Below, in pieces: positions 1 to 5,615 of a stretch of DNA of 6,515 nt. The first letter of the stretch is position 1. Every line of letters starts with the position of its first letter. The position numbers and the translations under genes were made by a program. Source of the stretch: Anaerolineae bacterium (GTDB taxonomy: Bacteria; Chloroflexota; Anaerolineae; B4-G1); the NCBI GenBank assembly GCA_030612185.1, contig JAUWOI010000257.1, positions 1-6,515 on the forward strand. The letters are read 5' to 3'. The notes beneath the pieces are model-generated. The model worked only from the letters and a program-made list of their open reading frames with translations, had not been told where the DNA came from and did not search any database.

Positions 1-1
1 C

Positions 2-628
2 TCGCTGGGCTCCTACAGCCTGGATGTGATCTCGAACACGACCTGGCACCTGGGGGCGGGCTACGAAACGGAGAGCCAGTACTGGCTGGCGCAGGAAGAG
101 GTGGTGCTGGGGGCCGGCAACGAGACGCAGGACCTGGTGCTGACAGGGCCGTACCCCAAGCCGGCACCGGTGGTGGTCACCTTCGACGCTTCCGAGCCGC
201 AGCGTATCCTGCTGGCCGACGGGACGCACATCTACATCCCCGCTGGCGCGATGCCTGTGGAGGGGTTGGTGACGCTGCACGTCGTGCCCATCGCCACGCT
301 GCCGCACCAACGGCACGCCAACGTCTACCGGTACGGCTACGCCTTCACCGCCGTAGACGAGGAGGGGCAGCCGATCACCGAGCACTTTAACCAGGAGGTA
401 GTCATCGGCTTCGCCTACGACGAGCGGGAATTGTGGGCGGCGGGCATCAGCGAGCACTTGCTGAAGCCGGCCTACTTCTCGACGACGACGAACGAGTGGA
501 CCTTCCCGGAGAGTTACGTCGTGGACACCGAGGGGGACCGGGTGGTGATGCAGATTGATCACTTCACCGACTTCGCTCTCACTAGCGAGCCGGGCTTCCG
601 GGTGTTCCTGCCGCTTGTCATGAGGTAA
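2..628 (+). CDS. C-terminal part of a secreted beta-rich surface protein (5' end outside window)
   Basis: The frame is open from the left edge, so this is the end of a longer gene; the GTG at 26 is internal and need not be a start. The first 45 or so residues (SLGSYSLDV, then WHLGAGYE, then NETQDLVLTGP) resemble the last strands of a carboxypeptidase-regulatory-like beta-sandwich. Next comes a segment with ILLADGTHIYIPAGAMP and VTLHVVPIA, which resembles ZU5-type or related wall-protein domains. The region around FNQEVVIGFAYDE and MQIDHFTDFAL looks like the closing part of that module. The protein ends in VFLPLVMR, a hydrophobic LPL tail with a basic last residue, which I have seen on many Chloroflexota exported proteins. 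A surface or extracellular location is inferred. No catalytic motif is visible and the full function cannot be told from this fragment. A terminator follows 34 bp after the stop. Confidence 0.8.
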   Translation, partial: SLGSYSLDVISNTTWHLGAGYETESQYWLAQEEVVLGAGNETQDLVLTGPYPKPAPVVVTFDASEPQRILLADGTHIYIPAGAMPVEGLVTLHVVPIATLPHQRHANVYRYGYAFTAVDEEGQPITEHFNQEVVIGFAYDERELWAAGISEHLLKPAYFSTTTNEWTFPESYVVDTEGDRVVMQIDHFTDFALTSEPGFRVFLPLVMR

Positions 629-661
629 CCCGAAGGCCTGGTAGTACGTTGCTGATAAGAA

Positions 662-694
662 AGCCCCCTGGTTTCTTGAATGAACCGGGGGGCT
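662..694 (+). terminator. Hairpin terminator after the surface-protein gene
   Basis: AGCCCCCTGGTT (662-673) pairs with AACCGGGGGGCT (683-694) over 12 pairs, one of them G-T, around a 9-base loop. An A-rich stretch precedes it and only a weak T run follows, so it may act on either strand. It lies 34 bp past the stop codon at 628. Confidence 0.7.
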
Positions 695-735
695 ACCTTC
701 GCCCACCTGTGCGGCCAAGGGTCTAGTCTGCGTAG

Positions 736-888
736 GATGTGACTGGCTATACCACGGCGTTCACCGTCACCACCTACCCCGTCTCGGACGGCGCGGTCAC
801 CATCATTCTGGACGAGGACCCGGTGCTGGTGGAGGAAGCGGAAAGTAAACGAGCCTACCTGCCGTTGATCGTCAAAGCCACATCGTGA
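736..888 (+). pseudogene. C-terminal stub of a second secreted protein with an LPL tail
   Basis: From 736 (just after an in-frame TAG at 733-735) the frame codes for 50 residues and stops at 886-888. It starts with DVTGYTTAFTVTTYPVSDGA, continues with a beta-like stretch and an acidic linker, and ends in RAYLPLIVKATS. That ending matches the LPL-plus-basic tail of the gene just upstream, which argues that this was real coding sequence. There is no ribosome binding site, no signal peptide and no room for one. I therefore read it as the 3' remnant of a deleted gene for an exported protein, perhaps a relative of its upstream neighbour. A GTG at 739 could start a 49-residue peptide, but nothing supports that. 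Confidence 0.55.
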
Positions 889-899
889 GCGTGGCGCGG

Positions 900-932
900 A
901 AAGAAAGCCGCAGCCGCTCCTACCATTGCGGC
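900..932 (-). terminator. Possible terminator of the permease gene
   Basis: Read on the minus strand, GCCGCA (932-927) pairs with TGCGGC (912-907) and is followed by TTTCTTT (906-900), a fair T-rich tail. The loop is 14 bases, or an alternative shorter stem can form. It lies about 135 bp after the permease stop codon. The 889-1067 gap otherwise holds only overlapping CTGATC/GATCAG inverted repeats around 962-992. Confidence 0.4.
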
Positions 933-1067
933 GGTGGATGCCCTGATACCAGGTAGCAAGAGCCTGATCTCAGTGCTGATCAGAGTGATCAGGGTGCCCT
1001 CGTTAAAAGCGGGCACTGCCGGGTGGCTAGACCTTGAACTGCGGCCTTCGGGAGTGACGTCGTTGGG

Positions 1068-2546
1068 CTATGCCAGCCCCGCCGCCCGGTTCTCCTCCTC
1101 CGCCACGCGGATGCCTTCCTTCTCATCCACGCGCCGCAGCAACAGCATCCCCACGACGAAGAAGACGACCAACGAGACGATGCTCAGGCGGCTGGTGCCG
1201 GTCAACTGGCCGACTACACCGAAGAGCAGCGGCCCGGCGATGCCGGCGAACTTGGAACTGATGTCGAAGAAGCCGAAGAACTCGGCGCTGCGCGCCTTGG
1301 GGGTCATCGAGCCGAAGAGCGAGCGGCTGAGTGCCTGGCTGCCCCCCTGCACCAATCCCACCATAAGAGCCAGCAGCCAAAAGTGCCACGCCTCTGCCAT
1401 AAAGTAGCCGCCGATGGAGACGAGCACGTAGACGCTCAACGCCAGGAAGATGGAACGCTTGGTGCCCAAGTGAATTTCAAACCATACGTCGCTAGGGATG
1501 TCCCATTTGGGCCAGAATCGCTGTCTGCGGCCGATGAGCAACAGGACAAGAAGGATCAACACCCAAACAGGGGTTACCAGTATGAACAGCCCAATAAGCA
1601 GATAGTACAGGTATACGTAAGGTTTATACACCTTCAACCCGCTGGCCAGCGCACCAAAGAGGAAGGTGAACGGGACGCCCACGAACTGGGTCATCAGCAG
1701 CGCGCCCACCAGGTCGGTCATACCGATGCCGATCTCCGCGCCGTAGATAGTGGCCATCTTCATGATCGTGCCGATGCCGTCCGCGTAGAGCCAGAAGGCG
1801 ACGAGGAACAGGAGCAGTTGCTTGTACCGGCGTAGATCGCGGAGGGTGCGGCCCAGACGCTTGAAGCCCGCCCGCAGCGGGTTGACCGTTGCGACGTAGT
1901 CGCTCGCACGGGGCGGTTCCTTCACGTGGCGGAACATCGGTATGGAGAAGATCACCCACCAGACGCCCACGCTCAGGAAGGAGAGGCGTATGCCCCACTC
2001 CTCACTGGGGATGCCGAGCCAGCCGGGCTTGGTGAACATCAGCAGGTTCACGATCAGGAGCAGCCCCCCGCCCAGGTAACCCAGCGCGTACCCCTTGGAC
2101 GAGACCTGGTCAATCTCGTCGGGATGGGCCACGTGCGGGAGCAACGAGTCGTAGAAGACGTTCGCTCCGGCGTTACCGATGCCGGCCAGGGCGAAGAAGG
2201 TCAGGCAGAGCAGCCAGTCGCCCGTGCCGATGAATATCAGGAGCGAGGTGAAAGCGATGGCGACGATGAAGAAGCCAAGCAAAAACTTCTTCTTGGAGCC
2301 GGTGTAGTCAGCGATGGCTCCCAGGATAGGGGATGTGAAGGCGATGACCAGCATCGTCAGTGAGGTCACGTAGCCCCACATGCTGGAGGCCTGCGCCCCG
2401 GTGAAGCCTGCCCCCTGTGCCACGCTGCTGAAGTAGGGCGGCAGCATGGCGGCCATCACCGTCGTGGCGTAGGCACTGTTGGCCCAGTCGTACATACACC
2501 AGGCGTTGACGATCTTACGATGTGCGCGGTCCAGTTTCTTGTTCAT
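1068..2546 (-). CDS. UMF1/Atg22-family major facilitator permease
   Basis: A 492-residue polytopic inner-membrane protein of the major facilitator superfamily. The UMF1 family is recognised from [13 protein letters not shown] (18-30) before helix 1, FYDSLLPHV (131-139), [19 protein letters not shown] (255-273), [11 protein letters not shown] (401-411) and [19 protein letters not shown] (421-439). Relatives are probable efflux or solute carriers and the yeast member Atg22 is a vacuolar exporter, but the substrate here cannot be told. The ATG start is supported by AGGGGGAG six bases upstream and by alignment with the family N-terminus. Residues 305-360 look like an insert between the usual helix 8 and helix 9: a strongly hydrophobic run (311-338), then a basic-aromatic loop. 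The last 20 residues are charged and presumably cytoplasmic. The gene stands alone, facing away from the insertion sequence to its right. The family call is firm; the role is not. Confidence 0.92.
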   Translation of the reverse strand: MNKKLDRAHRKIVNAWCMYDWANSAYATTVMAAMLPPYFSSVAQGAGFTGAQASSMWGYVTSLTMLVIAFTSPILGAIADYTGSKKKFLLGFFIVAIAFTSLLIFIGTGDWLLCLTFFALAGIGNAGANVFYDSLLPHVAHPDEIDQVSSKGYALGYLGGGLLLIVNLLMFTKPGWLGIPSEEWGIRLSFLSVGVWWVIFSIPMFRHVKEPPRASDYVATVNPLRAGFKRLGRTLRDLRRYKQLLLFLVAFWLYADGIGTIMKMATIYGAEIGIGMTDLVGALLMTQFVGVPFTFLFGALASGLKVYKPYVYLYYLLIGLFILVTPVWVLILLVLLLIGRRQRFWPKWDIPSDVWFEIHLGTKRSIFLALSVYVLVSIGGYFMAEAWHFWLLALMVGLVQGGSQALSRSLFGSMTPKARSAEFFGFFDISSKFAGIAGPLLFGVVGQLTGTSRLSIVSLVVFFVVGMLLLRRVDEKEGIRVAEEENRAAGLA

Positions 2547-2552
2547 GAATTT

Positions 2553-2560
2553 CTCCCCCT
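2553..2560 (-). promoter_or_regulatory. Shine-Dalgarno site of the permease gene
   Basis: Minus strand AGGGGGAG, six bases before the ATG at 2546. It is strong enough to fix the start, and no other in-frame start lies near the conserved N-terminal motif. Confidence 0.75.
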
Positions 2561-2738
2561 TTCGTAGATGATGGCCTATGATACCCTATCTCTGTCTAGC
2601 GCGCAAATCCGGGGGCACAGCGTTGCTTGTCAAGGATCGTCGTTTGAGGTATCCTTTCCGCGCAGTATCTTCCTGACCAGGAGCGAGGGGTCTCTGCTTC
2701 CACCATGTTTGGTGTTGCTGGCGATTTGTGCTACAGAT

Positions 2739-2811
2739 GTAATGATTTGTCAAGGGGCAAAAGCTGACTGGGCCAACCTTTCAGTTGCAGGGGTAATAAT
2801 TCGTCGAGGGG
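2739..2811 (+). repeat. Pair of imperfect 19-bp direct repeats, 54 bp apart
   Basis: GTAATGATTTGTCAAGGGG (2739-2757) recurs as GTAATAATTCGTCGAGGGG (2793-2811), with 3 mismatches. A weaker third copy, GCAATAATCGTGTTGA, begins at 2837. Spaced repeats of this sort occur at transposon ends that bind transposase several times, so an eroded transposon end is possible. The surrounding non-coding stretch (2561-2913) shows no convincing gene: the 91- and 62-codon open frames there lack family features and ribosome sites. Confidence 0.45.
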
Positions 2812-2860
2812 AGATTGCCAACCAAGAGAAGGTCGGGCAATAATCGTGTTGAAATGACCG

Positions 2861-2882
2861 CTCGCAAAGCGTTTCTTGCGAG
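2861..2882. repeat. Hairpin beside the insertion sequence
   Basis: CTCGCAA (2861-2867) and TTGCGAG (2876-2882) form a 7-bp stem around an 8-base loop. GAC and GTC further out could add pairs after a small bulge. No T run follows on either strand, so a terminator role is weak. It could be a folded target site next to the element, but nothing proves it. Confidence 0.5.
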
Positions 2883-2913
2883 AGTCAGCCGAAGGATAGA
2901 ATTGTTATACACC

Positions 2914-2929
2914 GTGGGAGTATCCCCTA
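2914..2929 (-). repeat. Candidate right subterminal inverted repeat
   Basis: On the minus strand this reads TAGGGGATACTCCCAC. It matches plus-strand TAGGGTCGATACTTCAC at 4390-4406 as an inverted copy: TAGGG, a 2-base gap, GATACT, then a CAC end. The match is imperfect, so the pairing is a proposal supported mainly by the element length it gives. Confidence 0.45.
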
Positions 2930-3033
2930 TAGTTGAAAGACGAGCGGAGTGGGAAAGCACTCACGCCCGTCTCTCAGTCTGGGGTACCCCTATCTTACCG
3001 TGAGACGGCATGTTTGTCAACTGGAGCCCGCAC
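2914..3033 (-). ncRNA. Candidate IS1111-type guide RNA (seekRNA/bridge RNA) region
   Basis: This 120-bp stretch lies between the transposase stop and the candidate right end, where IS1111-group elements encode the RNA that directs their transposase to donor and target DNA. It is rich in possible stems. CCGTCTC (minus strand, about 3006-3000) can pair with GAGACGG (about 2973-2967). AGACG-GCG-GAGTG (from 2938, plus strand) can pair with CACTC-CGC-CGTCT (ending about 2974), giving 13 pairs around GGAAAG. These two stems share bases and so compete. The first encloses the palindrome GGGGTACCCC (2981-2990). The stretch ATAGGGGTACCCC resembles the element end ATAGGGGATACTCCC, which could be the donor-binding guide. 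The RNA ends and fold are inferred by eye. Confidence 0.5.
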
Positions 3034-4326
3034 TTAGTCGCCCGCCGGGGTCAAACGAGACGGTGGCAGCTTGATCCTGCGCGAACTCCGCCGGATAGCA
3101 GTCAAATCAGCGCCCAGGCCCAGGCGATCGAGATGGTAGCGGACGTATTGAGCGGCGGTCTGGCCATCGGGGCGGTTAGCCTTGCCCAAGGTTTCGGCAT
3201 AAGACAGGAATTTGCGGGCAATGAGCTCAGGCTCGGCAAAGCGGTCGGCGCAGCCTTTGGCCAGCACGTGCCAGACGGCGACCAGGAGTTTGCGAGCAAT
3301 CGCCACGATCGCCTTGTTGTGTCCCAAGCGGGGTTCGAGGCGAGCCAGTTCGGCTTTCCAGTGGCGGTGGGTGCGGGAGGCGGCGTGGGCGGCTTCAACC
3401 ATAGCAGCGCGGATGTCGCGGCGGCCCGCCTTGGTCATGCCGCCGGTGCGACGCGTGAGGCCGCTGTCGTGCACGCGGCTGCCCAGGCCAGAGTATCCGA
3501 CCAGATGCTTGGCGTCCGGGAAGCGGGAGATGTCACCGATGGCAGCCAGCAAGGTCATCGCCGTGATCAGCCCGATGCCCGGCAACTGGACCAGCAGCAG
3601 GACTCGCTTGTCTTGGGCAGCCACTGCAGTCAGAGTCTCTTCGAGCCGCGAGATCTGGGACTGGGCGAAGGCCAAGGTGTCGAGGTCGCTCTGGATTCGT
3701 GCATGCTGAATAGGGGTGACATCCAAGGTGAGCCACCATTCGCGCGCATTTGGCGTGAACAGACCGCCTTCAGGTGGCAGCAAGTGGTAACGGTGAAGCA
3801 CGGCGTGCAAACGATTCTTGGCCTGGGTGGAGAGCCGCACCATTTTGGCGCGGTGAGCGACCAGAGCACGGTGATCGCGGACCTCTAGCGGTGGTACCCA
3901 CACAGGGGGCAGCAAGCCGACGGCGTGCAAGCGAGCCAGGATCAAGGCCGCGATCTTATCCGTCATCACCTGGGCGCGGGTGATCAGCTTGACGTGAGGG
4001 GGATGCACGAGCGTGACCGAGTGGACGTGCGGCAGCAGGTCATCGTGCAGTTGGAAGGCATTGGTGGTCATCTCCAAAACCACTGCATCCTGGGGCGTGA
4101 GAGTCTTTCGCATCCACTTCTCCAGGTGTCTCAACTGCACCCGCTGAGGGCCCAACACCTGGTTGAGTTCAGCGTTCACCCCGATGGCAATCAGGTAGTG
4201 CTTGTGCACATCGAGGCCGATGAAACGGGTAGGGCCTGCCCTGCCACCGCGAGTACTCGTGGCGGTGAGCGTGGCCGAAGGAGCCTGCCCTGAGCTTGTC
4301 GAAGGGACTGGCTTTTCTGGCGGCAT
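3034..4326 (-). CDS. IS110-family transposase (DEDD recombinase)
   Basis: A 430-residue recombinase that moves the element using a guide RNA. The N-terminal RuvC-like DEDD domain starts at FIGLDVHKHYL (35-45, Asp39), followed by VVLEMTT (82-88, Glu85) and TRAQVMTDKIAALILARL (116-133, Asp123). The fourth acidic position, normally three residues after Asp123, is Ala126 here. A helical middle (about 160-240) leads to the Tpase_20 domain: QLPGIGLITAMTLLAAIGDI (247-266), LVGYSGLGSRVHDSGLTRR (275-293), then TKAGRRDIRAAMVEAAHAA (298-316). Ser288 of the SG motif sits where I expect the family's catalytic serine. The start at 4326 has AGGAG nine bases upstream. Residues 1-33 do not look like the family and are partly encoded by dispersed repeats. 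The frame is intact. The C-terminal tail from about 415 is basic. Confidence 0.93.
   Translation of the reverse strand: MPPEKPVPSTSSGQAPSATLTATSTRGGRAGPTRFIGLDVHKHYLIAIGVNAELNQVLGPQRVQLRHLEKWMRKTLTPQDAVVLEMTTNAFQLHDDLLPHVHSVTLVHPPHVKLITRAQVMTDKIAALILARLHAVGLLPPVWVPPLEVRDHRALVAHRAKMVRLSTQAKNRLHAVLHRYHLLPPEGGLFTPNAREWWLTLDVTPIQHARIQSDLDTLAFAQSQISRLEETLTAVAAQDKRVLLLVQLPGIGLITAMTLLAAIGDISRFPDAKHLVGYSGLGSRVHDSGLTRRTGGMTKAGRRDIRAAMVEAAHAASRTHRHWKAELARLEPRLGHNKAIVAIARKLLVAVWHVLAKGCADRFAEPELIARKFLSYAETLGKANRPDGQTAAQYVRYHLDRLGLGADLTAIRRSSRRIKLPPSRLTPAGD
4244..4265. repeat. Near-perfect 22-bp palindrome in the transposase leader
   Basis: CGAGTACTCG (4250-4259) is a perfect 10-bp palindrome. It extends outward through CCACCG and TGGCGG with one G-T pair and one A-C mismatch. 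It lies in the part of the transposase gene that codes for the non-conserved leader. Confidence 0.55.
4288..4306 (+). repeat. Dispersed CCCTGAGCTTGTCGAAGGG repeat
   Basis: This 19-bp unit is the core of a short repeat scattered through many bacterial genomes, often seen translated as STSSGQA, FDKLRAG or QAQG. Here the transposase frame reads it as PSTSSGQAP (residues 8-16). It is recognised from memory, not from a search, and it occurs once in this window. Confidence 0.7.
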
Positions 4327-4335
4327 TCTGGTATA

Positions 4336-4340
4336 CTCCT
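4336..4340 (-). promoter_or_regulatory. Shine-Dalgarno site of the transposase gene
   Basis: Minus strand AGGAG lies nine bases before the ATG at 4326. It favours the long start, which includes the repeat-derived leader, over an internal one. Confidence 0.6.
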
Positions 4341-4370
4341 TTCAGGTTGGCAGGTCTTCCTGACCAGCGA

Positions 4371-4590
4371 GGCCGGGCGTGTCCATTTTTAGGGTCGATA
4401 CTTCACACACAGATACGGGCTTGACATCGAATGTCTTCCCAGTTGAGTGGAATCGAACGGGCAGTCAAACACAATCACGGGCTTGCCTTGCGGCTTCCCA
4501 TAGCACAGTCGACTGGCCCTCACGTAGCGCACCCGGAGCATACGTTCCCGTTCCTCAACCTGGTAAGTGTGCCACAGGACACGCCCGGCC
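4371..4590. repeat. Perfect 14-bp inverted repeat spanning the left end of the element
   Basis: GGCCGGGCGTGTCC (4371-4384) and its exact reverse complement GGACACGCCCGGCC (4577-4590) are separated by 192 bp. The left arm is inside the drawn insertion sequence and the right arm outside it. No gene was found between 4407 and 4670: the open frames there have no ribosome site or family features. Confidence 0.6.
4390..4406 (+). repeat. Candidate left subterminal inverted repeat
   Basis: TAGGGTCGATACTTCAC is the partner of 2914-2929 in inverted orientation. The transposase start is 64 bp inside it, a usual distance for this group. The match has a 2-base gap and a changed end, so confidence is limited. 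Confidence 0.45.
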
Positions 4591-4595
4591 GCAAG

Positions 4596-4613
4596 TCCGA
4601 GGCGTCCCTCGGA
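4596..4613 (+). terminator. Compact GC-rich hairpin, possible terminator
   Basis: TCCGAGG (4596-4602) pairs with CCTCGGA (4607-4613) around the tetraloop CGTC. The downstream GCTTGCTATTTA is only mildly T-rich, so it may be a weak terminator or a hairpin in the leader of the next gene. Confidence 0.4.
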
Positions 4614-4660
4614 GCTTGCTATTTACATACTAACACAATCAGGCCTGGGGCGGGTAGAAC

Positions 4661-4665
4661 AGGAG
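4661..4665 (+). promoter_or_regulatory. Shine-Dalgarno site before GTG 4671
   Basis: AGGAG lies five bases before GTG 4671. It selects this GTG over the upstream in-frame start at 4431, whose added residues look non-coding. Confidence 0.55.
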
Positions 4666-4670
4666 CGACT

Positions 4671-5124
4671 GTGAATCGCAGAGAGTGGCGCTGGGTCGCG
4701 CTGGTGACGCTTGTGCTGGTGATCGCCAGCAGCCTGCCTTACTTCATCGCCTGGGCGGTGACGCCTGAGGGCGCACACTTCACCGGGCTGATCTTCAATC
4801 CCCAGGATGGCAATTCCTACATTGCCAAGATGCGCCAGGGGTTCGTGGGCTCCTGGTCGTTTCGTCTCCCCTACACCTCTGAACCGCACGCTGGCGCACC
4901 GGTGTATCTGTTTTACCTATTGCTACGTGGCGCACTGGATGGGCTTGCCACTGATCGTGGTCTATCACGTGGCGCGGGCGGTGGGCGGCGCGGTGATGCT
5001 GCTGGCGCTCTACGGGCTGGCCTCCCGGCTCAGCGATGACGTGGGTGAGCGACGCGCGATGTTCCTGCTGGCGGCGCTGGGGTCGGGGTGGGGTTGGCTG
5101 GGGGGGGTGGTGAATGGCGAATAG
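4671..5124 (+). pseudogene. N-terminal remnant of a multi-spanning membrane protein, frameshifted
   Basis: From GTG 4671 the frame gives a basic start (VNRREWRW), a first membrane helix (about residues 8-30), then the extracytoplasmic-looking motif GLIFNPQDGNSYIAKMRQGF, then GSWSFRLPYT and VYLFYLLL. Around 4926 the sense switches frame: the protein continues as VAHWMGLPLIVVYHVARAVG, a hydrophobic helix, and AMFLLAALGSGWGWLGG. One base too many (C4926) or two lost bases explains the break. The new frame then ends at TAG 5122-5124 inside a heptamer repeat. The layout resembles uncharacterised Chloroflexota membrane proteins related to GT-C glycosyltransferases (aromatic and acidic loop after helix 1), which usually run to several hundred residues. 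This assignment is by resemblance only. The gene is broken and most of it is missing. Confidence 0.65.
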
Positions 5125-5132
5125 CGAATGGC
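5112..5132 (+). repeat. Heptamer array (GAATRGC)3
   Basis: Three 7-bp units: GAATGGC, GAATAGC, GAATGGC, followed by GAG. The array supplies the TAG that ends the upstream frame and joins the N-terminal remnant to the YfhO-like remnant. A run of eight G (5100-5107) lies just before it. Confidence 0.75.
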
Positions 5133-5286
5133 GAGCCGCAGATTGTGGAGTTCTATCGCCTGCCTGATGCCCTGGGGCGTGCCTGGGTTGTACTTGTTGC
5201 CCGCCAGGTATCCCCCGACGAGATGCTGGCAGCCCTCACCGATCCCGCCTTCGATCCCACCACTGAAGTGTTGTTAGAGCGACCCA

Positions 5287-5314
5287 TATCCAGTATCCAG
5301 TATCCAATATCAAG
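5287..5314 (+). repeat. Heptamer array (TATCCAG)4, degenerate
   Basis: Four 7-bp units: TATCCAG, TATCCAG, TATCCAA, TATCAAG. The total of 28 bp is 1 modulo 3, and the coding frame on its right is shifted by exactly one relative to the left, so its insertion or growth explains the break. Confidence 0.8.
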
Positions 5315-5615
5315 TCACCTTGCAGGATGCTCCTAACCGGGTTACAATACACGCCGTCCTGGACACGCCGGGCTACCTGGTGCTGGCCGATACCTGGTAC
5401 CCAGGCTGGCAGGCGACGGTGGACGGTGAGCCAGCGGAAGTCCTGCAGGCCCACTACGCTTTCCGGGCAGTTTACCTGGAGGCGGGGGAGTATACGGTGA
5501 AGATGGACTACCAGCCAACCTCGGTGCATATAGGGGGAGTAATCAGCCTGGCAGTGTCGGTTTGTTGTCTTGTTGGCTGGTTGATCTTTGGGCTTGGGGA
5601 CCGGTGCATAATAGT

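Larger units (their letters stand above)
2914..4406 (-). mobile_element. IS110-family insertion sequence, IS1111-like layout
   Basis: The element is drawn from one candidate subterminal inverted repeat to the other. It contains a single DEDD transposase gene with about 65-80 bp before its start and about 120 bp of structured non-coding DNA after its stop. In the IS110 family, the classic IS110 group carries the guide-RNA region upstream of the gene, while the IS1111 group carries it downstream and has subterminal inverted repeats; this copy matches the second pattern. The true ends probably lie a few bases outside the repeats, giving about 1.5 kb, normal for the group. No target-site duplication is expected for this family and none is seen at these ends. 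Family assignment is firm; the exact boundaries are inferred. Confidence 0.6.

Noticed and set aside
934..1407. 157-codon plus-strand open frame over the permease 3' end
   Set aside because: Low-complexity Ser/Arg/Pro composition, antisense to a firmly identified permease.
2578..2606. Minus-strand TATCAT (2583-2578) as a -10 box for the permease
   Set aside because: Well placed about 30 bp before the start, but the matching -35 region (TTGCGC) is weak, so it is only a suggestion.
2568..3003. Two short plus-strand open frames (91 and 62 codons) left of the insertion sequence
   Set aside because: No ribosome site, no family resemblance, and they run through repeats, a hairpin and the candidate RNA region.
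3010..3888. 292-codon plus-strand open frame opposite the transposase
   Set aside because: It is antisense to a clear IS110-family transposase and only reflects GC-rich codon structure.
4421..4449. TTGACA on the plus strand as a -35 promoter box
   Set aside because: At 17 bp spacing the -10 position reads TGAGTG, a poor match, so no promoter is claimed.
4440..4475. tRNA-like GTTCGATTCC on the minus strand
   Set aside because: The flanking bases do not pair as a T-arm and no acceptor or anticodon arm can be formed.
4431..4670. Upstream extension of the membrane-protein remnant to 4431
   Set aside because: The added residues have no membrane or family character, whereas GTG 4671 has a good ribosome site and a typical basic start before helix 1.
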